Under the pieces are notes generated by a model that was not told the DNA's origin, did not search any database, and saw nothing but the letters and a program-made list of their open reading frames with translations. Positions 53,717-61,576 of a stretch of 64,000 bases of DNA are shown here, piece after piece. Position numbers and translations under genes: made by a program. The number at the start of each line of letters is the position of its first letter. Position 1 is the first letter of the stretch. Origin of the DNA: Oceanobacillus oncorhynchi (lineage in GTDB: Bacteria; Bacillota; Bacilli; Bacillales; Amphibacillaceae); assembly GCF_000821065.1 (NCBI RefSeq), contig NZ_CDGG01000001.1, positions 992,001 through 1,056,000 of the forward strand, written 5' to 3'.

Positions 53717-55030
53717 GTGAAGAAATTTCATTTGAATGAAAAGCGGCTAGGTTATTTGATGATACTTCCATCTATCATACTTGTCGTATTAATTACATTG
53801 TGGCCAGTTGCTCAGTCCTTTTATAATAGTTTATTTGATTATCGCTTAAATGATCCGACGAGGTCGGAGCGGATGTTAAGTGCCAATATGGATTTGGAAC
53901 GCTATGTGGATAATTACTTTTATATCGACAGTCAGCTTAGCAATTTAGAAGGCAGTGCTGATGGTGATGATATAGCAACTATTCAGCAGGCTAGAGAAAC
54001 AATTGAAGGTTTCCATAGTGAATTGGCATCAGATAGTGAAATCAATGCTAAAATGGAACAAATTGATGAGATGTTGATGAATTTCCAGCCGATTTCCGAC
54101 AGCGATTTGAAATATGCGAAACTGGACAATGATTTTGCAGAAGATTATCGAACTGCTTTGAATTCTATTTCAGAAGAATTGCAGGTGATGGCTGGAGAAG
54201 CAGACAATGAGGATTTAGCACAGAATTATGAGCAAACAAGCTCCTTAATTGAGGCTACCAGCACAAATATTTTGGAATCTAATTTTATTGGCTTCTCTAA
54301 TTATGCTAAATATCTTCAAGATGGCCGAATGTGGAAATCATTAAGTAATACGATGATATTTACGATTGCTTCTGTTGCTTTTGAACTTGTATTAGGTTTG
54401 GCTGTTGCCTTATTAATTAACCGTACCTTTAGCGGCCGTGGTATTGTACGTGCCTCCGTGCTGATTCCTTGGGCAATCCCGACTGCAGTAGGTGCGATGA
54501 TGTGGGGCTTCTTATTAGATGGTCAAACGGGTGTTATAGCGCATTATTTTAATGAATGGAACCTGATACCCAATTCATCTTGGCTGCTGTCTACCTCGTC
54601 TGGCGGGATGTTCTCGATAATTTTTGCCGATGTGTGGAAAACGACACCTTACATGGCATTATTGCTCTTAGCTGGACTGCAGACCATACCGAATTCCTTA
54701 TATGAAGCAAGTGATGTAGATGGAGCCAACAAATTTCAACAGTTCTTTAAGATAACACTGCCATTGTTGAAATCTTCTATTTTAGTTGCTTTATTATTTA
54801 GAACACTTGATGCCTTCCGGGTATTCGATCTTATCTATGTACTAACTGGCGGGGGACCAGCGAATGCTACCGAATCTATTTCGATATACGCATACATAAC
54901 CTTGTTCTCGCAACAGAACTTTGGAGAAGGTTCCGTATTATCGGTTATTGTATTTTTAGCTGTAGCATTGATTAGCTTTATTTATGTACGCTTAATTGGT
55001 TCAGATCTATTCGCAGGACGTACGAAATAG
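53717..55030 (+). CDS. Sugar ABC transporter permease (MalF-like) with helical insert
   Basis: Membrane subunit of the importer. GTG at 53717 follows GGGAGGGG; the frame opens 10 codons earlier. Residues about 12-35 form the first span (YLMILPSIILVVLITLWPVAQSFY). An unusual polar, mostly helical stretch of about 140 residues (about 45-188) follows before the normal NFIGFSNYAKYL. Then comes the MetI domain with about five spans and the coupling loop EASDVDGANKFQQFFKITLPLLK. Ordinary permeases of this class have about 290-320 residues; this has 437. Confidence 0.9.
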   Translation: MKKFHLNEKRLGYLMILPSIILVVLITLWPVAQSFYNSLFDYRLNDPTRSERMLSANMDLERYVDNYFYIDSQLSNLEGSADGDDIATIQQARETIEGFHSELASDSEINAKMEQIDEMLMNFQPISDSDLKYAKLDNDFAEDYRTALNSISEELQVMAGEADNEDLAQNYEQTSSLIEATSTNILESNFIGFSNYAKYLQDGRMWKSLSNTMIFTIASVAFELVLGLAVALLINRTFSGRGIVRASVLIPWAIPTAVGAMMWGFLLDGQTGVIAHYFNEWNLIPNSSWLLSTSSGGMFSIIFADVWKTTPYMALLLLAGLQTIPNSLYEASDVDGANKFQQFFKITLPLLKSSILVALLFRTLDAFRVFDLIYVLTGGGPANATESISIYAYITLFSQQNFGEGSVLSVIVFLAVALISFIYVRLIGSDLFAGRTK

Positions 55031-55044
55031 GAAGGAGAAATAAT

Positions 55045-55866
55045 ATGAATAAACGTGCAGGTATAGGTTTCTATATATTTCTAATCATATTTGTATTTTT
55101 AGTGATGTTTCCGTTTATTTGGGTGTTCTTAACGTCGATAAAGCCTGTAGGAGAAATATTTACATCATTTAAATGGTTTACAACAAATCCTACGACCGAA
55201 TCCTATGAAGCTGCGGTAACGAATCGCCCGCTTTTGCGATATATGTTAAATAGTTTTGTCGTTTCAACGGTAACAACAATTTTGGCGGTAGGTTGTGCTG
55301 CCTTTGCATCTTACGCAGTAACTAGATTACCGATAAAAGGGAAAGGTTTATTCCTGGGAGTTATTTTAGCTGCTTCCATGTTTCCACAAGTAGCAGTTAT
55401 TTCGCCAATCTTCAATATCGTAACAGAGTTAGGCTTACGTAATAGTTATACGGGATTGGTTATTCCTTACATGACAATCAGTTTACCATTATCAATTTGG
55501 ATTCTGTCTACCTTTTTTCAAAAGATTCCATTTGAATTGGAGGAATCTGCTAAACTTGATGGAGCCAGTCCATTTCAAACATTCCGTAAAATTATTTTAC
55601 CGCTGGCGACACCAGGTATTTTTACGACTGCTATTCTGGTATTCATTGCGGCGTGGAATGAGTATTTATTTGCTCTAACAATTAATAGTGATGATGTATG
55701 GAGAACGGTACCAGTTGGAATTTCCATGTACCAAAGTGAATATTCTGTTCCTTGGGGAGATATCAGTGCAGCAACGGTTATTGTAACCATTCCAATTGTT
55801 ATTTTAGTATTGATTTTCCAAAGACGAATTGTTTCAGGCTTAACATCAGGGTCTGTGAAAGAATAG
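55045..55866 (+). CDS. Sugar ABC transporter permease (MalG-like)
   Basis: Partner membrane subunit, 273 residues: first span YIFLIIFVFLVMFPFIWVFLTSIKP, then the MetI domain with FASYAVTRLPIKGK, the coupling EAA loop LEESAKLDGASPFQTFRKIILPLATPG and AAWNEYLFALTI. AAGGAG precedes the ATG, 14 bp after the MalF-like gene. No ATPase gene lies here, so a shared MsmX-type ATPase encoded elsewhere is likely (inference from Bacillus practice). Confidence 0.93.
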   Translation: MNKRAGIGFYIFLIIFVFLVMFPFIWVFLTSIKPVGEIFTSFKWFTTNPTTESYEAAVTNRPLLRYMLNSFVVSTVTTILAVGCAAFASYAVTRLPIKGKGLFLGVILAASMFPQVAVISPIFNIVTELGLRNSYTGLVIPYMTISLPLSIWILSTFFQKIPFELEESAKLDGASPFQTFRKIILPLATPGIFTTAILVFIAAWNEYLFALTINSDDVWRTVPVGISMYQSEYSVPWGDISAATVIVTIPIVILVLIFQRRIVSGLTSGSVKE

Positions 55867-55873
55867 AAATAAA

Positions 55874-55917
55874 CATAGTTAGAGCGGATAACTTGAGGGT
55901 TATCCGCTCTAACTATG
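55874..55917. terminator. Bidirectional terminator hairpin
   Basis: A perfect 19-bp stem (CATAGTTAGAGCGGATAAC and its complement) with a 6-nt loop between convergent genes. The plus side lacks a T run; on the minus strand TTTATTTC follows, so termination of the dehydrogenase operon is the better-supported role. Confidence 0.75.
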
Positions 55918-55952
55918 TGATAGAAATTCATCTCAGTAATTGTGGTTATGAG

Positions 55953-56939
55953 TCATGAAGGATTTATCCAGCATCCTTCTTTGTTTGATTTCATTGCTAT
56001 TTCGTTAACTAAGGTTAGATTAATAACATCAGACTTATTTATAGACGGGGCAGTTCCATTTATAATTGCGGATGCCCATTGTTCCATAGGCATAGGCAAT
56101 GCTTCTGGCGGGTTATCCGGTGTGGACCACTCCCCATTTCCAAATGTCTGGCGGATTTTGTTGTCTTCGATTAGTATCGTGCCTTCTGTTCCGTAGAGCT
56201 CTAATTGAAACGGACTGCCTTTGGATAGGAAACCAGTCTCGAGAATCCCCATCGCACCAGATTCATATTCTACTAAGACGACAGCGTTGTCATCTGCTCC
56301 AAGGTTGTTTGTATGATTCATATGGGAAACCAGTTTTTTTACATTACCAGCCAGCCGGTTAGTCAAATAGATGGGGTGGGCACCTAAATCAATTAATGCG
56401 CCGCCTCCAGATTGCTCTTTTTCAAAAAAACGCTTCGGTAACCAGCCCTCGCTTTCTCCCGGCCCTACAACCGCCCCATCATGAGCAGTACGGCATCGAA
56501 TAGTAGTAAGTCTTCCAATCCAGTTATTATCTATTACCTTTTGCGCATATAAATAATAATCTTCTGTTAATCTTGGAAGTGAAACCATTAATTTAACGCC
56601 ATATTGGTCTATCGTATTATAAATTTCCTCACAATCTTTCACTGTAAAAGCTAAAATTTTTTCAGTGAAAATATGTTTTTTATTTTTTGCAGCTGAGATA
56701 ATTACTTCTTTATGCAAATTTGTTGGGGTAGTGACAACTACTCCTTCAATTGATGGATTTGTTAAAACCTTTTGAAGATCCGATTCAAAAGGGATTCCTA
56801 ATTCCTCTGCCCACTTTTCTCCTCTGTCCGCATTTTCATCCCACACGAGTTTAATAGATAAATTATCATTAGCTTGAATTTCTCGGGCGTAGTCATCCGC
56901 ATGTACATGCCACCTGCTTAACAATGCAATATTAACCAA
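55953..56939 (-). CDS. Gfo/Idh/MocA-family oxidoreductase (second gene)
   Basis: Probable NAD(P)-dependent sugar or polyol dehydrogenase, 328 residues. The Rossmann start is atypical (MVNIALLSRWHVHADDYA, without a clear GxGxxG) and the usual EKP motif reads TEKIL, with the lysine kept. The C-terminal domain has GGGALIDLGAHPIYLTNRLAG (family GG.L.D.G.H motif). TTG start at 56939 behind AGGGGG. Lies 50 bp after the other Gfo/Idh gene on the same strand; they form an operon convergent with the transporter. Confidence 0.85.
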   Translation of the reverse strand: MVNIALLSRWHVHADDYAREIQANDNLSIKLVWDENADRGEKWAEELGIPFESDLQKVLTNPSIEGVVVTTPTNLHKEVIISAAKNKKHIFTEKILAFTVKDCEEIYNTIDQYGVKLMVSLPRLTEDYYLYAQKVIDNNWIGRLTTIRCRTAHDGAVVGPGESEGWLPKRFFEKEQSGGGALIDLGAHPIYLTNRLAGNVKKLVSHMNHTNNLGADDNAVVLVEYESGAMGILETGFLSKGSPFQLELYGTEGTILIEDNKIRQTFGNGEWSTPDNPPEALPMPMEQWASAIINGTAPSINKSDVINLTLVNEIAMKSNKEGCWINPS

Positions 56940-56989
56940 TTCAATTTCCCCCTAAATATATATTCTACAAAACTCATTTTTTAACTTTA

Positions 56990-58075
56990 CTATTGATTAA
57001 AATAAACGGCTTTCCCCGTTCGTGCCGATTCGTATATTGCTTCCAATATTTGCGTGACAACAAGTGCTTCACTTGGCTTCACGACTGGTTCGGTATCATT
57101 GATAATACTTTCAATCCAATTTCTTGCTTCTAAATCAGGATCACTTTCAGAGTTACCGTCGTAAAATGCCACTCCTCCTGATTCCAATTCAATTTCCTGA
57201 GTATATAATTTACCAAAGTCTTCACCATTAATTCGTAATCCATTTTTCATATCTGCACCACTTTTCGTGCCGCTGAGAGAGCATTTTGCTTCATCCACGT
57301 CTAAGGAATTCAATGCCCAGCTAGATTCCAGAACAATTGTTGCGCCATTTTCCATCGTTATAAAACCAAATGCAGAATCTTCTACTGTAAAGGCCTCTGG
57401 ATCCCAAGGTCCCCAGGCATTTGCTGCATTTTCATTTTTCCCTAATTTATGATAGACCGTTCCCATAACCGATTTGGGTTTATAGTTATTCATCATCCAT
57501 AATGTTAAGTCAAGCGCATGTGTACCAATATCAATTAATGGTCCGCCTCCTTGCTTTTCTTCGTCGAGAAACACTCCCCATGTAGGTACTGCCCTTCTTC
57601 TTATAGCGTGTGCTTTTGCATAATATATTTCTCCCAAATCTCCTCGCTCACAAAGCTTATGCAGATGCTGGCTGTCGGGTCTAAATCGGTTATTATACCC
57701 AATCGTTAATTTTTTGCCTGTGCGTTCAGCTGCTTCTACCATCTTTTTAGCTTCTTCTGTTGTCTTGGCCATTGGTTTCTCACACATGACATGTTTTCCA
57801 GATTCCAACGCAGCCACTGTGATTTCCATATGCGCATTGTTTGGGGTACAGACATGAACAACATCAATGGATGTGTCTTGTAATAATTCTTTAAAGTCCA
57901 CATATGTCTTCGCATCTTTCGTTCCATATTCCTTTGCAGCTTTTTCTGCCCTTTCACGTACAATATCGCAAAACGCTGTCATTTCTACTTGCTCCAATTT
58001 GCTAAGGCTTGGCAAATGTTTTCCATTTGCAATTCCCCCGCAGCCAATAATTGCTATTTTAAGCTTTTCCCCCAT
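56990..58075 (-). CDS. Gfo/Idh/MocA-family oxidoreductase (first gene)
   Basis: Canonical member of the family, 361 residues: LKIAIIGCGGIANGKHLPSL (nucleotide-binding), VCTPNNAHMEI, MCEKPMAKTTEEAKKM with the EKP catalytic lysine, and GGGPLIDIGTHALDLTLWMM. Substrate unknown; relatives oxidise inositols, sugars or sugar acids. GGAGGAG precedes the ATG. Its promoter region carries the same cre/LacI-type site as the binding-protein genes. Confidence 0.9.
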   Translation of the reverse strand: MGEKLKIAIIGCGGIANGKHLPSLSKLEQVEMTAFCDIVRERAEKAAKEYGTKDAKTYVDFKELLQDTSIDVVHVCTPNNAHMEITVAALESGKHVMCEKPMAKTTEEAKKMVEAAERTGKKLTIGYNNRFRPDSQHLHKLCERGDLGEIYYAKAHAIRRRAVPTWGVFLDEEKQGGGPLIDIGTHALDLTLWMMNNYKPKSVMGTVYHKLGKNENAANAWGPWDPEAFTVEDSAFGFITMENGATIVLESSWALNSLDVDEAKCSLSGTKSGADMKNGLRINGEDFGKLYTQEIELESGGVAFYDGNSESDPDLEARNWIESIINDTEPVVKPSEALVVTQILEAIYESARTGKAVYFNQ

Positions 58076-58089
58076 AGTATCTCCTCCTT

Positions 58090-58140
58090 TGAAAACGATT
58101 ACATTTATATAAGTTTAAATTTAATTTAAAGGATTGTCAA
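58090..58140 (-). promoter_or_regulatory. Promoter and cre/LacI-type operator of the Gfo/Idh operon
   Basis: On the minus strand: TTGACA (58135-58140), 17 nt, TAAACT (58112-58117), then TGTAATCGTTTTCA (58090-58103). It differs from the two transporter-side operators at one position and fits the cre consensus. Confidence 0.72.
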
Positions 58141-58290
58141 TCTTGAATCATTTATCAAATCATGTCTCATTCCAAATTTTAAAGAAATCAGGCAGAATGG
58201 CATCAAGTCATTGTTTTTAACAAAATAAAGATTTCAAAAAGCGAATGCTTTTTACTTATTTCCTTATACTTTATGCTAAAATAGAATAAT

Positions 58291-58304
58291 AGAAAACGTT
58301 TTCA
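58291..58304 (+). promoter_or_regulatory. cre/LacI-type operator upstream of the second SDR gene
   Basis: AGAAAACGTTTTCA, with a perfect 12-bp palindrome GAAAACGTTTTC, directly after an AT-rich -10 candidate (TAAAAT at 58277-58282 or TAGAAT). It matches the cre consensus except for the first base. Confidence 0.65.
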
Positions 58305-58367
58305 AAATTAAGTGAAGTTATAAAAATTCAAGTCACTTATAAGCTGTATTTTAGAAAGGAGAAAATC

Positions 58368-59180
58368 ATGAGCGAATTAACGAGGAAACAGTATCCATTA
58401 AAAGGAAGAAAAATCTTGATTACAGGAGTCAGCAGACGAGCCGGAATAGGATATGCTATAGCCAGAAAAGCAGCTGCCCTTGGAGCTTCTATTATTATTC
58501 ACCATTATCAAGCACACGATCGAGAGCAAGATTGGGGAGCTGATGACTTAGATGCTGTGATAGAGGGAGTGAAAGCAGAGCTTGTAGAAGACGCAACATT
58601 TCATGAGTTCAAAGGCAACTTTATGGATGCTTCTGCTCCTGAAGAGTTGTTCAAAAAAATAAAAAAACATTGTGGACATGTAGACGGTTTAGTTTGTAAT
58701 CATGCCTTGAGTGGTTCCGATGGACCTTTAGAAGAACTAACGGCAGAGATGATTGACAAACACTATATTATAAATACACGCTCTTCGCTGCTGCTTGCCC
58801 AATTATTTATGAAACAGCATTCATCCGAAAAAAATATTGGGAAGATTATTTTTATGACTTCCGGACAGCAGCAAGGCCCGATGCCCGGAGAAGTGGCTTA
58901 TGCTACTGCAAAAGGCGGATTAGCAGAAATCGTCCTTACGTTAGCTGATGAATTAGCTGATAAAAATATTACAATTAATACAGTGAATCCTGGTCCAGTA
59001 GACACAGGTTATTTAATAGAAAGTAAATGGAAAGAGGTAAGAAGTAAATTCCCATTTAATCGTTTTGGGGAACCTAGTGATACGGCTAATCTCATAAGCT
59101 GGCTGTTAACTGACGAAGCGTCCTGGATTACAGGGCAGGTGATAAATTCAGAAGGCGGATTTGCACGATGGAGGACTTAA
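58368..59180 (+). CDS. SDR-family oxidoreductase
   Basis: Short-chain dehydrogenase of 270 residues. Cofactor loop is variant (ILITGVSRRAGIGYAIARKAA, with an insertion in TGxxxGxG). CNHALSG replaces NNAG, and the catalytic Tyr-Lys is in YATAKGG, preceded by MTSGQQQG with the serine. NTVNPGPVDTGY and GQVINSEGGF complete the family pattern. Substrate unknown. AAAGGAG precedes the ATG. Shares the operator type of the surrounding locus. Confidence 0.88.
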   Translation: MSELTRKQYPLKGRKILITGVSRRAGIGYAIARKAAALGASIIIHHYQAHDREQDWGADDLDAVIEGVKAELVEDATFHEFKGNFMDASAPEELFKKIKKHCGHVDGLVCNHALSGSDGPLEELTAEMIDKHYIINTRSSLLLAQLFMKQHSSEKNIGKIIFMTSGQQQGPMPGEVAYATAKGGLAEIVLTLADELADKNITINTVNPGPVDTGYLIESKWKEVRSKFPFNRFGEPSDTANLISWLLTDEASWITGQVINSEGGFARWRT

Positions 59181-59297
59181 AGAGGGGGGAGTGTTGTTTG
59201 ATTTATTTAATTGGTTTTAGATTTGATAATGAATATCTACTTAATTCCTATATTTAATGTATCTTTAAGCGTACAGTATAATTAGATTTAATTTATT

Positions 59298-59337
59298 AAA
59301 AATACCAAGTCACTCTATAAATGTGATTTGGTATTTT
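59298..59337 (+). terminator. Terminator downstream of the SDR gene
   Basis: AAAATACCAAGTCAC pairs with GTGATTTGGTATTTT with one mismatch; short T tract at the 3' arm. It lies about 120 bp after the stop codon. Confidence 0.7.
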
Positions 59338-59618
59338 GGGTGTCATTTTGAAAATGACAGAAATGAAAATTAGTCCATATCAAAGTTAAAATAAACTTTA
59401 ATGGTAAGCTAAAAACACTTAAATGAGCAATTTCTTATATTATTGCTTATTGCTTTATTTATTTGCAACGACTATGCGGTGGTAGGTAAGAATTTGTAAG
59501 GCTGCAATATTCCAGGAATAATTCAGGTGTTAATTATACAATGAGTGAAAATGGCAGGATAATAAGATATAATATCTAATAAGAATAGAAGATGACCAGA
59601 GCTGAAAGGATAGAAATT
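59338..59618. other. AT-rich intergenic sequence
   Basis: No gene or recognisable regulatory site found. Confidence 0.4.
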
Positions 59619-59780
59619 ATGGCCACAATTCGAGATATTTCTGAAAAAGCAGGAGTTGCAAAGAGCACCGTGTCCAGATATTTAAATGATGGATATGTCA
59701 GTGAAGCAACAAGAAAAAAGATTGAACAGACAATTAAGGATAGTTCTTCTCGATTGTTAAATAATTTTAATTTAGTTTGA
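59619..59780 (+). pseudogene. Truncated LacI-family regulator (DNA-binding domain only)
   Basis: A 53-codon frame: ATIRDISEKAGVAKSTVSRYLNDGYVSEATRKKIEQTI is a complete LacI-type HTH, after which the protein ends in DSSSRLLNNFNLV. The hinge and effector domain are absent. GAAAGGA lies 8 nt before ATG 59619, so it could still be translated. It is either a decayed regulator or, less likely, a free-standing DNA-binding peptide. A terminator follows. Confidence 0.75.
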
Positions 59781-59816
59781 AACAAAGTGTGATTTAAAAA
59801 ATAAAGCAGCCATTAT

Positions 59817-59878
59817 AAGAACTCTTTTCCGGTAGTTAATTGTGATACTATTAACTTTATCGGAAACGGGTTCTTTTT
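59817..59878 (+). terminator. Terminator after the LacI fragment
   Basis: AAGAAC...TTCCG and CGGAA...GGTTCTT form the outer stem, with a nested stem AGTTAAT/ATTAACT, then TTTT. Confidence 0.75.
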
Positions 59879-60024
59879 CATTTATTTTATGCATTATTTA
59901 TCCTATTTAAGTTATACATCAGTCAAATGATAGTAAATTATGAAGTTTTCTCAAAAGATAATTTAGAATAAACATAGTTCATATCTTTAAATGAATGTTA
60001 TATTTTAATAAAGGAGGTCGGATG

Positions 60025-61560
60025 ATGTATCGTATTCTAATTGTAGATGATGAAAAAGATGAAAGAAACGTCATTCGTTTTTTATTAAAAAAATTTGATT
60101 TCGAGTTAGAAATCGTAGAAGCGGCTAATGGGAAAGAAGCTTTTGAAGAATTAGTGAGAAGCCCTGCTGATATTTTACTTACTGATGTGCAAATGCCTTT
60201 TGTAAACGGTATAGAATTAGCAACGAAAGTAAGGGAGCGCTATGATGATATAGAAATTATATTTTTTAGCGGTCATGATGATTTTAATTTTGTTAAGAAA
60301 GCCCTAACGCTAAGAGCTGATAATTATATATTAAAGCCTGTTAAACCAGAAGAATTTAATCAAACAATGACAGAAGTAATGAGGAATATTAAAAAACGTA
60401 AAGAGGAGCAAGAAAAAAGAGAAGTAAATCAATTATTTATAAAACAGCATATTCTATATCGTTTATTAAATCAAACACCGATAGATATATTGAAAAATGA
60501 ATACCCTTTCTTAAATTTTGATTTTTTAAATGACTATAATCGAATGATTCTTGTCCATTCTGATACTGCTTTTTTGGATAGTTTGTTTGAGGAAGAAAAT
60601 GAATATTTTTATGAAGTGATTAAGAGAGCCACATTAGATAGTAAATATGACGTAATTAATCTAAATCCTTTTCAAATCGTCTTACTATTTAAAGATAATT
60701 TAAGGAGACCATTTACATATAAGGAAGCTGCTAAGCAAATACAACAAAAAATCCAAGAAACATATGGCATCAATTGTGTTCTCTCTGTAAGTAATCATAT
60801 GAAGAATCCAGTCCAAATAGCTCAAACGTATAATGAGTTAGAAGGTTACTTAAAAGATCGCTTTTTTTATTCAGATGTCTTTATCTATCCAATTGATACA
60901 CCATTAACAGATAGTAAAGAGTACAAAGAAGATGAATATTTATTAGAAGAAATCGAAAGAGCACTTCAACAGGGGGATACAGTAGAATTAGAGCAAAAGA
61001 TAAGTCTAATTATTCAAAAGTACGATAAAAGAACGAATACTGCACAAGGTTATCTTCGCTTCTTGTTCGCCCGGCTGCTGCAGTTATTTTTTCAGACAAT
61101 GCCGGAATACAGTAAAGACAGCATGAATAGATACATTGAATTAATCTACTCTTATAAACATTTCTCTGACATCAAGCAGACTTTACTGGAAGTACAAAGG
61201 AAAGTAATAAAAGGATTAGAAGAAGAGAAGAATTCACCGAAGCATGTCATTGAAATAGTGAAACAATATATTATAGAGAATATAGAAAAAGACCTGGGTT
61301 TAGACATGTTAGCGGAAAAAGTATATTTAACGCCTGGTTATTTAAGTGATAAGTTCAAACAGGATACTGGGGTAGGAATTAATAAATATATTAAACAGGT
61401 AAGGATGAATAAAGCAGAAGAATTGCTTAGTAATACCAATATGAAAGTGAATACTATAAGTAAAGTGATTGGTTATAAAAACGATTCCTATTTTATTAGA
61501 ATTTTTAGAGAGCATTTAGGTGTCAGTCCCCAAAAATACCGGGAGATGAAAAGAAGGTAG
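60025..61560 (+). CDS. Response regulator with AraC-type output (YesN family)
   Basis: DNA-binding response regulator. The 511 residues hold an N-terminal receiver domain (YRILIVDDEKDERNVIRFLL; phosphorylated aspartate in DILLTDVQMP; conserved lysine in YILKPVKPEE), a long helical middle part, and a C-terminal AraC double HTH (about 410-510: GLDMLAEKVYLTPGYLSDKFKQDTG and ISKVIGYKNDSYFIRIFREHLGVSPQKYR). ATG 60025 is favoured over 60022 by spacing to AAAGGAGGT. Cognate kinase lies directly downstream. Likely controls the binding-protein gene at 63510 and its operon. Confidence 0.92.
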   Translation: MYRILIVDDEKDERNVIRFLLKKFDFELEIVEAANGKEAFEELVRSPADILLTDVQMPFVNGIELATKVRERYDDIEIIFFSGHDDFNFVKKALTLRADNYILKPVKPEEFNQTMTEVMRNIKKRKEEQEKREVNQLFIKQHILYRLLNQTPIDILKNEYPFLNFDFLNDYNRMILVHSDTAFLDSLFEEENEYFYEVIKRATLDSKYDVINLNPFQIVLLFKDNLRRPFTYKEAAKQIQQKIQETYGINCVLSVSNHMKNPVQIAQTYNELEGYLKDRFFYSDVFIYPIDTPLTDSKEYKEDEYLLEEIERALQQGDTVELEQKISLIIQKYDKRTNTAQGYLRFLFARLLQLFFQTMPEYSKDSMNRYIELIYSYKHFSDIKQTLLEVQRKVIKGLEEEKNSPKHVIEIVKQYIIENIEKDLGLDMLAEKVYLTPGYLSDKFKQDTGVGINKYIKQVRMNKAEELLSNTNMKVNTISKVIGYKNDSYFIRIFREHLGVSPQKYREMKRR

Positions 61561-61576
61561 AGGTGAAGTGAATGAG

